Source: Tistrella mobilis (GTDB lineage: Bacteria; Pseudomonadota; Alphaproteobacteria; Tistrellales; Tistrellaceae). From it: DNA of 64,000 nt. The notes below the pieces were generated by a model. That model did no database searches. It had not been told where the DNA came from and saw only the letters and a list, made by a program, of their open reading frames with translations. The first letter of the stretch is position 1, and every line of letters begins with the position of its first letter. Shown here piece by piece: positions 27,988-36,675 of the stretch. The position numbers were made by a program, and so were the translations under genes. The stretch spans positions 372,001-436,000 of the forward strand of contig NZ_CP121015.1 in NCBI RefSeq assembly GCF_041468085.1. Direction: 5' to 3'.

Positions 27988-30900
27988 CCCCCGCTCTCCC
28001 GTTGGCTTTCCGCACGGCCGGTCTCTTGATCCCAGCCGTCGAGCACCGCATCGAACCCCGCCAGTTCGAACCGCTGCAGCATGGCGATCAGCCGCCCGGC
28101 CGTCGCTGCGTGTTCAGGCATATCCGCCGCCGCACTCTCCAGCCTCTGGATCAGGCCGCGGACATAGCCGATGCCGGCCAGCCGCCGCAGATCCTGAACC
28201 AGCGCCGCCGGCAGCGGCGCCAGGGGTGCGGATACCGCGGGGGCGGCCGTCTCCACCACCGCCCCCGCCTCGACCTCGGGCGCCGCATGCAGCCAGCGCA
28301 ACCCCAGCAGCCGGCCCACCGTCTCCACCAGCCGGTCCAGATCCACCGGCTTCGGCACGAAGGCGTCATGGGGCGGCGGCTGGCCATCCGTCGCAACGCC
28401 GACGCGACGATCCAGCCGCGCCCGATCGATCAGCGCCCGGTCGATCTGGGCATCGGCAGAGACCATGACGATGGCGGTGTGGTCCAACCCCGCCCGGCGC
28501 ATCTCCCGCGCGGCCGTCCAGCCATCCATATCGGGCATCGAGACGTCGAGCAGCACGAGATCGGGCCGGAAGCGTTCGGCCAGCGCCAGCGCGGTTTCCC
28601 CATCGGCCGCGAACAGCAGGGTGAAATCGAGCGGCGCCAGAACATCGGCGATCATGGCGCGGTGCGACGGATCGTCGTCGGCCACCAGCACCATCCGCCG
28701 CCGGCCGGCATAGCCGGTCACGTCGCGGGCGGGCCTGGGCGGCGCTGCCGGCTCGCCCGTGTCGTGCACCCCGGCATCGGACAGGAACAGCCGGATGCGG
28801 AAGCGGCTGCCCTGGCCGGGGGTGCTGGTGACGGAAATCTCGCCGCCCAGAATCTCGGTCAGCAGCTTCGCGATGGTCAGGCCCAGCCCGGTGCCGGGCA
28901 GTTCCCGCGCCCGGACCGAACCGCCGCGCTCGAAGGGCTCGAAGATTTTCGCAAGATCGGCCGGCGCGATGCCGATGCCGGTGTCGATCACCTCGAATTC
29001 CGCGACCTGGCTGCGGCGGCGGACCCGGAAGGTCACCTGGCCGCGATCGGTGAACTTCACCGCATTGGACAGAAGATTGATCAGGATCTGGCGCAGCCGC
29101 TTCTCGTCGGTCCAGACCTCGACCGGGGCGCCTTTGGCCTGGATGGTGGCGATGTCGGGGGCGGCGTCGTAGACGAAGCCGATGCCCTTCTCGGCGGCGG
29201 CGAGCGAAAACATGCCCACCAGCTGGTCCAGGAAATCGCCCAGGCGGATGCGCTCCCGCGCCAGCGTCACATGCCCTGCCTCGATCCGCGAGATGTCGAG
29301 CAGCCCGTCGATCAGCCCGGCCAGATGCTCGGCGCTGCGCCGCACCACACGCACGGCATCCCGCCGGGCCGGGGGCATGCCGGCATCGCGTTCCAGGATC
29401 TGGGCATAGCCGAAAATGGCGTTCAAAGGCGCCCGCAATTCATGGCTGATGCCCACCACATAGCGGGTCTTGGCGAGGTTCGCGGCCTCTGCCGCCTCCT
29501 TGGCGCGCTGAAGCTCGGCATCGGTCGCCTTGTGGGCCTCGATCTCTTCCAGCAGCAGCCGGGTCTGGCGGTTGCTTTCGGCCTGGGCGACCCGGCGGCT
29601 TTCGCGCGCCAGCACGAACAGCCAGGCGGCGACGGCGGCAATGATCGCCATCGCCGCAAAGGCCTTCCACAGCGTGGCCCCCGACCCCGGCCCCGGGGCG
29701 CCGGCATCCAGATGCGCCTGCACCCCCACCAGCGCCAGGGCTGCGCCGATCACGCCCAGGGACACGGTCAGGATGGTGAGATAGAGGCCCAGAGGATGCA
29801 GCGTGCGGCTGCGCGCCGCCGCCGGCATCACCCGGCGCAGCAGGCCGGCGAACTGGTCGGTCAGCCGGGCATCGGTTTTGCAGACATCGTGACAGCGGGC
29901 ATCGAGCGAGCAGCACAGCGAGCAGATCCGCCCGCCATAGGCCGGGCAATGCGCCATGTCTTCGGGCTCGAAACTGTATTCGCAGATCACGCAGGGCTCG
30001 GGTGCCGCCCCGCCCCCATCTGCCCCCTCTCCGCCCATTTCTTCCATCACCGGCGCCGGCTGGCGCGCCAGATAGAAGCGGTGGCCGCCGGCCGCCGCGA
30101 TGGCGGGGGCGGCGATCATCGGCACGCCCAGCGCGATGAAGGCCGCGAAGGGCTGGATGCCGCCGCCGAAGGCACCGAAATGGCAGAGCATCGCCGCCCC
30201 CGCCGCCAGCCCCATGGCGCCGAGACCCACCGGATTGACGTCGTAGAGATGCGCCCGGCGGAATTCGATGCGCTGCGGCGCCAGGCCCAGGGGCCGGTTG
30301 ATCACCAGATCGGCGGTGATCGCCCCCACCCAGGCGATGGCGACGATCGAATACAACCCCAGGATGTGCTCCAACCCTTCATAGATGCCGAAGGACATCA
30401 GCAGCACGGCGATGGCGACGTTGAAGATCAGCCAGACCACCCGGCCCGGATGGCTGTGGGTCAGGCGCGAGAAGAAATTCGACCAGGCGATGGAGCCGGC
30501 ATAGGCGTTGGTGACGTTGATCTTCACCTGGGCGAGCAGCACGAACACCCCGGTCAGCCCCAGCGCCAGCGCCGCCTGATCGGTGCCCACCATCTGGCCG
30601 AAGGCGACCAGATACATCCGGGTCGGCTCGTCGGCATGGGCGACCGGAACCCCCGCCTCCAGCGCCAGCACCGCCAGCAGCGACCCGCCCAGCAGCTTCA
30701 GCGCGCCGGGGATGATCCAGCCCGGCCCGGCCGCGGTCATCGCCGCCCACCAGCGCAGATCCCGCCGGCCCCGGCGGCGGGGCAGGAAGCGCAGGAAATC
30801 CACCTGCTCGCCGATCTGGCCCACCAGGGCGAACAGCACGCCCGATGCCGCCCCGAAGGCCATCAGATCGAAACCGCCCGCCGGGGCGCCGCCGCCACCC

Positions 30901-31661
30901 GACAGCCCGGCGCCGCCACCGGTCTGGCTGCCCGCAAAGCCCTGCCAGCGGGTGAAGATGTCGGGATCGGCCAGGGCCAGCGCGATGAAGGGCAGCAGCT
31001 GGAGCACGATCCAGACCGGCTGGGTCAGGTTCTGCACCCGGTTGATCAGGGTGATGCCGTGGGTGACGATCGGGATGATCGCCAGCGACGAGGCGATGGT
31101 GCCGATCCAGAACGGCACCCCGAACAGATCCTTCAGCGCCATGGCCAGAATGGCGGCTTCGATCGCGAAGAAGATGAAGGTGAAACTGGCATAGATCAGC
31201 GAGGTGATGGTCGAGCCGATATAGCCGAAGCCGGCGCCGCGGGTGAGCAGATCGATATCCACCCCCCATCGGGCGGCGGAGGCGGCGATGGGCAGGCCGG
31301 TCAGGAAGATCAGCGCCGAGACGGTCAGGATCGCCGCCACCGCATTGTCGAACCCGTAGGCGAGCGTGATCGCGCCGCCGATCGCCTCCAGCGCCAGGAA
31401 CGAGATCGACCCCAGCGCCGTGTTCGCCACCCGCCAGGGCGACCAGCGCCGCGCGCTCTTGGCGGTGAAGCGCAACGCATAATCTTCCAGCGTCTGGTTC
31501 GCGACCCACTGATTGTACTGCCGTCGGACGCGGACGATGCGCTGCGGGGCCGCCAGATCCGGCCGCTTCCCGGGCAGAGTGCCGCTGCCGGTGCCGGAAG
31601 CCGGCCCGCCACCACCCGCCACCTCGTGCACACCGCTGTTCACCCGTCCGGCATCTGCCAT
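27984..31661 (-). CDS. NCS1-type transporter fused to hybrid sensor kinase
   Basis: Residues 45-540 are about 12 hydrophobic segments resembling purine/cytosine permeases of the NCS1 (CodB/PucI) family, for example WSPWRVANTALGSISFLALE and GAGFGYIGSTITSLIY. A Cys-rich stretch at about 552-592 has nine Cys and several His (CVICEY, CSLCCSL, CHDVC), likely binding metal or sensing redox. Two more membrane helices precede HisKA (SHELRAPLNAIFGY, phospho-His near 737), HATPase with GTGLGLTIAK, and a receiver with Asp near 1037 (LLDVSMPDMDG). A C-terminal helical region may be a degenerate HPt domain, but no conserved His was confirmed. This resembles CbrA-like transporter kinases, but with an NCS1 sensor. 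The ATG at 31661 is preferred; a TTG ten codons upstream is possible. Confidence 0.88.
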   Translation of the reverse strand: MADAGRVNSGVHEVAGGGGPASGTGSGTLPGKRPDLAAPQRIVRVRRQYNQWVANQTLEDYALRFTAKSARRWSPWRVANTALGSISFLALEAIGGAITLAYGFDNAVAAILTVSALIFLTGLPIAASAARWGVDIDLLTRGAGFGYIGSTITSLIYASFTFIFFAIEAAILAMALKDLFGVPFWIGTIASSLAIIPIVTHGITLINRVQNLTQPVWIVLQLLPFIALALADPDIFTRWQGFAGSQTGGGAGLSGGGGAPAGGFDLMAFGAASGVLFALVGQIGEQVDFLRFLPRRRGRRDLRWWAAMTAAGPGWIIPGALKLLGGSLLAVLALEAGVPVAHADEPTRMYLVAFGQMVGTDQAALALGLTGVFVLLAQVKINVTNAYAGSIAWSNFFSRLTHSHPGRVVWLIFNVAIAVLLMSFGIYEGLEHILGLYSIVAIAWVGAITADLVINRPLGLAPQRIEFRRAHLYDVNPVGLGAMGLAAGAAMLCHFGAFGGGIQPFAAFIALGVPMIAAPAIAAAGGHRFYLARQPAPVMEEMGGEGADGGGAAPEPCVICEYSFEPEDMAHCPAYGGRICSLCCSLDARCHDVCKTDARLTDQFAGLLRRVMPAAARSRTLHPLGLYLTILTVSLGVIGAALALVGVQAHLDAGAPGPGSGATLWKAFAAMAIIAAVAAWLFVLARESRRVAQAESNRQTRLLLEEIEAHKATDAELQRAKEAAEAANLAKTRYVVGISHELRAPLNAIFGYAQILERDAGMPPARRDAVRVVRRSAEHLAGLIDGLLDISRIEAGHVTLARERIRLGDFLDQLVGMFSLAAAEKGIGFVYDAAPDIATIQAKGAPVEVWTDEKRLRQILINLLSNAVKFTDRGQVTFRVRRRSQVAEFEVIDTGIGIAPADLAKIFEPFERGGSVRARELPGTGLGLTIAKLLTEILGGEISVTSTPGQGSRFRIRLFLSDAGVHDTGEPAAPPRPARDVTGYAGRRRMVLVADDDPSHRAMIADVLAPLDFTLLFAADGETALALAERFRPDLVLLDVSMPDMDGWTAAREMRRAGLDHTAIVMVSADAQIDRALIDRARLDRRVGVATDGQPPPHDAFVPKPVDLDRLVETVGRLLGLRWLHAAPEVEAGAVVETAAPAVSAPLAPLPAALVQDLRRLAGIGYVRGLIQRLESAAADMPEHAATAGRLIAMLQRFELAGFDAVLDGWDQETGRAESQRESGG

Positions 31662-31875
31662 ACGCCCGCCTGCCGCCTCCCCGCGGTCCAACGCCCGTGA
31701 ACCTTCAGCCTAGCGGCGCCGGGGGCCGGCTCCCATACGTTATTTTGCGTATGCGGCAGCGGCCATACTGCTCCGCAGCATGGGCGTCGTCCGGAACCTT
31801 GTGACCGGCCCGGCAGTTCTTCGGCCAGGCGGACGCCCAACCGGGCGCCCGAAGCGACATGACGCGGAGGCCCGC

Positions 31876-32130
31876 ATGAACGAGCCCACCCCCGCCCAGG
31901 AACGCGCACGCCACCAGGGCCAGGGCATCACCCCCGGCCCCCATCCGGGCGCCGACGCCCACGGCACCCCCGGCCCCGACGCCCCGGTCAACCCATCGGG
32001 CCACCCCCCGGTCGAAGACCGCACCGACGCCCGCCAGGCCCGCACCACCGGCCGCATGCGCCATGTGCTGTGGATCAGCCTGTCGCTGGCGGTGCTGGCG
32101 ATGGTCATCGTTTATCTGCTGATGTTCTGA
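31876..32130 (+). CDS. Small C-terminally anchored membrane protein
   Basis: CGGAGG five bases before the ATG sets the start. The first 55 of 84 residues are hydrophilic and rich in Pro, Gly, His and Ala (low complexity). A single membrane helix follows at the C-terminus (LWISLSLAVLAMVIVYLLMF), so it is probably tail-anchored with the N-terminus in the cytoplasm. No family is recognised. It is divergent from the hybrid kinase gene. Confidence 0.65.
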   Translation: MNEPTPAQERARHQGQGITPGPHPGADAHGTPGPDAPVNPSGHPPVEDRTDARQARTTGRMRHVLWISLSLAVLAMVIVYLLMF

Positions 32131-32245
32131 GGGGGCGACAGCAGGCTCCGCCACATCGCCGCACCCCCCGATCCCCGCCCCACCCCGCCCGCGCCTTGCG
32201 TTATGATGGCGTTGCCCGATGGTGCGGCGAGGGGATGGATGTCCG

Positions 32246-33886
32246 ATGCACACCGAAGACCAGAGCGCTGCGATCGCCTGCGTGAAAGAGCATCTGGCGG
32301 CAGGCGACGGCGTGCCGCCGCGGCTGGTGGAGACCCATATCTCGCTGGTCTTCATCGGCCGCACCCGCGTGCTGAAGCTGAAGAAGGCGGTGCGGTTTCC
32401 CTATCTGGATTTCGGCACCGCGGCGCTGCGCGCGGCCGCCTGCGGGCGCGAGGTGGCGTTGAACCGGCGCACCGCGCCCGGGATCTATCTGGGGGTCCGG
32501 CGGCTGACCGCCAGCCCCGACGGCCGGGTGGTGATGGAGGGTGCAGGGCCGCTGGTCGATGCCGTCGTCGAGATGGTCCGGTTCGACGAGGACGGGCTGC
32601 TGGACCGGCTGGCGGCGCGTGACGGCTCGGGAGAAGGCGACGGGCTGAACCGCGGCCTGATCGAGGCGCTGGGCCAGGCGGTGTATGATTTCCATGCCGC
32701 CGCCCGGGTGATCGGGCCCGAGGGCGGCGCCGATCGGGTGCGGCGGGTGCTGGAGATCAACCGCCAGGGGCTGGAGGCGGGCCGTGCCGCCGGGCTGCTG
32801 GATGGCGGGGTCGTGCGCGCCGTGATCGGGGCGAGCGAGGCCGCCTTCACCGCCCATGCCGCCCTGCTGGAGACGCGCGGGCGGATCGGGCGGGTGCGCC
32901 ACGGCCATGGCGATCTGCATCTGCGCAACATCGTGCTGATCGACGGCCGCCCCACCGCCTTCGACTGCATCGAATTCGACGACGATCTGGCGATCACCGA
33001 CGTGCTCTATGATCTGGCCTTTCTGATCATGGATCTGCTGCACCGCAACCGTCCGGCCGCCGCCGCCGCGGTATTCAACCGCTATCTGGATGCCGGCCCC
33101 CAAGACGATGCCGGCGCCGCCCATGACCGGGGCCCGGGGCTGGCGCTGATGCCGCTGTTCCTGGCCATGCGCGCGGTGGTGCGCGCCCATGTGGGGGCCG
33201 CCGCCGCGATGGATGCGAGCGGCGCGGATCGCGACCGGATCGCGGCCGAGGCCGGGGCCTATCTGGATCTGGCCCGCCGGCTGCTGGCCCCCGCCCCGCC
33301 CCGGCTGGTGGCCGTGGGCGGGTTCAGCGGCAGCGGCAAATCGACCATCGCCGCAGCCCTTGCGGCCGATCTGGGCGCCGCACCGGGCGCCCGGGTCATC
33401 GCCAGCGACCGGCTGCGCAAGCGCGCCTTCGGCCAGGCCGCCACCACCCGCCTGCCGGCCGAGGCCTACACGCCCCAGGTGTCCGAACGGGTCTATGCCG
33501 GGATGGCGGCAGAGGCCGAAGCGGCGCTGGCCGCCGGCCATTCGGTGATCGCCGATGCCGTCTTCGACCGCGCCGACACCCGCGCGCGCATCCGCGCCGT
33601 GGCCGAGGCGGCCGGCCTGCCCTTCGACGGGTTGTGGCTGGAGGCAGCCGAGGCCGTGCTGGTGGCACGCGTCACCGCCCGCCGCGGCGACCCGTCGGAT
33701 GCCGATGCCGATGTCGTCCGCGCCCAGCTGGCCCGGGCGGCCGGCCGCGGCGCCCCTGCGGATTGGCACCACCTGGCCGCGGATGGCGCACCCGACGACC
33801 GGGCGGCACGGGCGCGGGCCATGCTGGGGCTGGCCGCCGATCCCCTCTCAGGCCCCGCCGTTACCTCTGCCACTGCGCCAGAATGA
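32246..33886 (+). CDS. Fused aminoglycoside-phosphotransferase-like / AAA ATPase protein
   Basis: The 546-residue protein has two domains. The N-terminal half is a protein-kinase-like phosphotransferase domain with HGDLHLRN near residue 222 and FDCIEFDDD about 15 residues later, the catalytic and metal loops of the APH family. The C-terminal half (from about 350) is a P-loop kinase-like ATPase with GFSGSGKST near 357 and a [15 protein letters not shown] region, as in gluconate-kinase-like AAA_33 proteins. This fusion is common in proteobacteria and its substrate is unknown. The start at 32246 follows GAGGGG 11 bases upstream; an ATG nine codons earlier is possible. The 3' end overlaps the converging ynfA-like gene by 26 bases. 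Confidence 0.85.
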   Translation: MHTEDQSAAIACVKEHLAAGDGVPPRLVETHISLVFIGRTRVLKLKKAVRFPYLDFGTAALRAAACGREVALNRRTAPGIYLGVRRLTASPDGRVVMEGAGPLVDAVVEMVRFDEDGLLDRLAARDGSGEGDGLNRGLIEALGQAVYDFHAAARVIGPEGGADRVRRVLEINRQGLEAGRAAGLLDGGVVRAVIGASEAAFTAHAALLETRGRIGRVRHGHGDLHLRNIVLIDGRPTAFDCIEFDDDLAITDVLYDLAFLIMDLLHRNRPAAAAAVFNRYLDAGPQDDAGAAHDRGPGLALMPLFLAMRAVVRAHVGAAAAMDASGADRDRIAAEAGAYLDLARRLLAPAPPRLVAVGGFSGSGKSTIAAALAADLGAAPGARVIASDRLRKRAFGQAATTRLPAEAYTPQVSERVYAGMAAEAEAALAAGHSVIADAVFDRADTRARIRAVAEAAGLPFDGLWLEAAEAVLVARVTARRGDPSDADADVVRAQLARAAGRGAPADWHHLAADGAPDDRAARARAMLGLAADPLSGPAVTSATAPE

Positions 33887-34184
33887 CCAGCGCGCCGGCG
33901 AAGACCAGCCCCGCCCCGGCCCAGTCGGCCGTGCTCAACCGCACGCCGTCGACCAGCCGCAGCCAGACCAGGGCGGTTGCGACATAGATCCCGCCATAGG
34001 CCGCAAAGACCCGGCCGCTCGCGGCCGGATGCAGGGTCAGCAGCCACACGAACAGCGCCAGCGCCGCCGCGCCGGGCAGCAGGATCCAGAATCCGGCGGC
34101 GCCACGCAACCACAGCGCGGGCAGCACACAGCCGACGATTTCCGCCAGAGCCGTCACCACGAACAGCCCGACCGTCTTCAGCAC
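33861..34184 (-). CDS. YnfA/UPF0060 family membrane protein
   Basis: The 107 residues match the short UPF0060 (YnfA) family in length and pattern: four membrane helices, with [13 protein letters not shown] near the N-terminus and [19 protein letters not shown] in the third helix. YnfA proteins are SMR-like small inner-membrane transporters of uncertain substrate. The start is a GTG with a GAGGCGG-like site upstream. The 3' end overlaps the ATPase-fusion gene on the other strand. Confidence 0.88.
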   Translation of the reverse strand: MLKTVGLFVVTALAEIVGCVLPALWLRGAAGFWILLPGAAALALFVWLLTLHPAASGRVFAAYGGIYVATALVWLRLVDGVRLSTADWAGAGLVFAGALVILAQWQR

Positions 34185-34326
34185 CGGGTCCGCCTCGCAT
34201 CATTTTTCATGACGTGCCACTTGCTTTTTCTTTACCATCACCATGTCATTCTTTCGCAAGAAGGAGGGATCCGTCCATGCTGCACCGCGCAGCCGGCGAC
34301 ACCCGCCGCAGGACAGGTGGTTCCCC

Positions 34327-35778
34327 ATGTCTGACGATCGTCTGCCGCAGGTCGACATCCCCCGGACGCCGGGGCGACGCTGGACGTTACGAAGCACGAT
34401 GGCCGCGGCCAGCCTGCTGGTGGTGGCCATCTGCACCGCCATCGGCATCACCGGCACCCGCCTCGCCGATGCATTCGACCGCGTGGCGGATACCCGTGCG
34501 GTCATCGCCGCCGCCGACGGGCTGCTCGCCGCCCTCACCGATGCCGAAACCGGCCAGCGCGGCTTCCTGCTGACCGGGGACGAAACCTATCTCGGCCCCT
34601 ATTACAGCGCTCGGCCGCTGATCGAGGCGCGCATCGCGGATCTGGACCGGCTGACCGGCGATTCGGCCGCCCAATACGATATTCTTGAAGAGTTGTCGCC
34701 GCTGGTTGAGCACAAGCTCGCAGAGCTGGAAGAGACCATCATCATCCGCCGGATCGGCGGCCTGCCCGCCGCGATCGACATCGTCCGGGCCGGTCACGGC
34801 ATTCAGACCATGGACGGCATCCGCGGTGGCCTGAACCGCCTGCTCGCCGCCGAGCAGCAGCAGCTCGACAACCATACCAATGATGTGTTCACCAATTTCC
34901 GCATCGCCATGATCCTGGGCGGCAGCGCCGCGATCGGGCTGGTCGTCCTGACCTTCGCCTATATCCGCATACAGGATCGGGCCCATCGCCAGCAGATCGC
35001 CCTGACCCGCGTGCTGGAGACCGCGAAGGTCGAGCTGGAACGACGGGTCGAAGAGCGCACAGAAGAGCTTGCGCAGGCCAATCTGATCATGTCGCGCTTC
35101 CTTGCTAATGTCAGCCACGAGCTGCGCACGCCGCTGAATGCGATCATCGGCTATGCCGATGCCATTTCCAGCCGGATGCTCGGCCCGCTTGGCAATGACC
35201 GCTACGCCGAGTTTGCCGGCAACATCATCTTCAGCGGCCGGCATCTGCTCGACATGATCAACCAGATCCTCGACTTTTCGAAAGTCGAGGCGGGCGGGCT
35301 GGAACTGGAGCTGGAAGCCCTGGATCCGGTAGAGCTGGCCGAGGGCTGCATCGACATGCTCCGCCCGATGGCGGACCAGAACCAGGTTGAACTGATCCTC
35401 GATCCAGGCGACGCGCCGCGCCGGATCGTCGCCGACCCGGTGCGCCTGCGCCAGATCCTGGTCAATCTTCTGTCCAACGCGGTGAAATTCACCCCTGAAG
35501 GCCGGACGGTGCGGCTGGAACTGGCCGCGGTGCCGGTCGATGCCGCCACACCCTGGCTGATCCGGATCCGGGTCTGCGATCAGGGCATCGGCATGACGCC
35601 CGACCAGATCCAGGTGGCCCTCACCCCCTTCGGCCAGGTCGACAACAGCATGGCCCGCCGTCATGCCGGCACCGGGCTCGGCCTGCCGCTGGCCCGCCAT
35701 ATGATTGAGCTGCATAACGGCCGCTTCGCGATCGAGAGCGAACCCGGCGTCGGCACCACGGTCGAGATCGCCCTCTGA
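34327..35778 (+). CDS. CHASE3-domain sensor histidine kinase
   Basis: After a first membrane helix (MAAASLLVVAICTAIGI, about residues 25-43) comes a periplasmic CHASE3 domain marked by AETGQRGFLLTGDETYL near residue 72. A second helix (IGLVVLTFAYI) lies near 205, followed by a coiled-coil linker (ELERRVEERTEEL). HisKA has NVSHELRTPLNAIIGY near 262. The HATPase domain has LVNLLSNAVKF, a DQGIGM turn and GTGLGLPLARHMIE. No receiver is attached and no response regulator gene is adjacent, so it is an orphan kinase. The ATG at 34327 follows AGGTGG. An ATG 28 codons earlier in the same frame is possible. A strong AAGGAGG with an out-of-frame ATG at 34277 could be a short leader peptide. Confidence 0.9.
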   Translation: MSDDRLPQVDIPRTPGRRWTLRSTMAAASLLVVAICTAIGITGTRLADAFDRVADTRAVIAAADGLLAALTDAETGQRGFLLTGDETYLGPYYSARPLIEARIADLDRLTGDSAAQYDILEELSPLVEHKLAELEETIIIRRIGGLPAAIDIVRAGHGIQTMDGIRGGLNRLLAAEQQQLDNHTNDVFTNFRIAMILGGSAAIGLVVLTFAYIRIQDRAHRQQIALTRVLETAKVELERRVEERTEELAQANLIMSRFLANVSHELRTPLNAIIGYADAISSRMLGPLGNDRYAEFAGNIIFSGRHLLDMINQILDFSKVEAGGLELELEALDPVELAEGCIDMLRPMADQNQVELILDPGDAPRRIVADPVRLRQILVNLLSNAVKFTPEGRTVRLELAAVPVDAATPWLIRIRVCDQGIGMTPDQIQVALTPFGQVDNSMARRHAGTGLGLPLARHMIELHNGRFAIESEPGVGTTVEIAL

Positions 35779-35882
35779 TCCGCAGAGCGGACCGCAGGCC
35801 GCCGCCTCTTGTCCAGCCGCCCCGCACGCGCCTATGCTCCCGCGGAACCACAAGAACCGTATCCAAGGGAGGCTGCGGCCCC

Positions 35883-36650
35883 ATGCAGAACCTGTTCGAC
35901 ATTTCCGGCAAGGTGGCGCTGGTCACCGGCGGATCGCGCGGCATCGGCGAAATGATCGCCACCGGCTACGTCGAGAACGGCGCCAAGGTCTATGTGTCGT
36001 CGCGCAAGGCGACGGTCTGCCAGCAGATCGCCGACAAGCTGTCGGAGCGCGGCACCTGCATCGCACTGCCGGCCGACGTGTCGACCCTGGCCGGCATCGA
36101 AAGCCTGGTCGCCGAGATCGGCGCGCGCGAGCAGAAGCTCGACATTCTGGTCAACAATGCCGGCGCCACCTGGGGTGCCGCCATCGACGACTACCCGGAA
36201 AACGGCTGGGACAAGGTCGTCGACCTCAACATGAAGTCGGTCTTTTTCCTCACCCAGAAGCTGCTGCCGCTGCTCAGGGCCTCGGCCTCGGCCGCCTCGC
36301 CGGCGCGCGTGATCAACATCGCCTCGATCAACGGCATCAACCCCACCTTCCTTGAAACCTACGCCTATACCTCGTCCAAGGCGGGCTGCATCATGCTGAC
36401 CCGCCATCTGGCGAAACGGCTGGCGGCCGAGAACATCCTGGTCAATGCCATCGCCCCCGGCCCCTTCCCCAGCCAGATGATGGCGGCGACGCTGGCCGAG
36501 CGCGGCGACGAGGTGATCGGCGAGGTGCCGCTCGGCCGCATCGGCCAGCCCGAAGACATCGCCGGCGTCGCGATTTTCCTGGCCGCGCGCGCCGGCGCCT
36601 ATACCACCGGCGCCACCATCCCCTGCGACGGCGGCGCGGCGGAAGTCTGA
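35883..36650 (+). CDS. SDR family oxidoreductase (RhlG/FabG-like)
   Basis: The 255 residues are a classical short-chain dehydrogenase: TGGSRGIG at residues 15-22 binds the cofactor, NNAG is at 92-95, and the catalytic Ser is in INIASING. YTSSK near 160 holds the catalytic Tyr and Lys, and APGPF follows. SRKATVC after the second strand suggests NADPH preference. The overall pattern is close to RhlG-type beta-ketoacyl reductases. GGGAGG lies upstream of the ATG. It converges with an acyl-CoA synthetase gene and may reduce 3-oxoacyl intermediates in that pathway (inference). Confidence 0.88.
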   Translation: MQNLFDISGKVALVTGGSRGIGEMIATGYVENGAKVYVSSRKATVCQQIADKLSERGTCIALPADVSTLAGIESLVAEIGAREQKLDILVNNAGATWGAAIDDYPENGWDKVVDLNMKSVFFLTQKLLPLLRASASAASPARVINIASINGINPTFLETYAYTSSKAGCIMLTRHLAKRLAAENILVNAIAPGPFPSQMMAATLAERGDEVIGEVPLGRIGQPEDIAGVAIFLAARAGAYTTGATIPCDGGAAEV

Positions 36651-36675
36651 TACACCCCGTCCGGATCCTGCCGGC

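Noticed and set aside
28002-31700. Plus-strand open frame of 1232 codons opposite the hybrid kinase
   Set aside because: The minus strand encodes clear permease, HisKA, HATPase and receiver motifs; the plus frame is low-complexity shadow.
34277-34327. Start of the CHASE3 kinase at the strong AAGGAGG site
   Set aside because: The ATG served by that site (34277) is out of frame with the kinase; kept only as a possible leader peptide.
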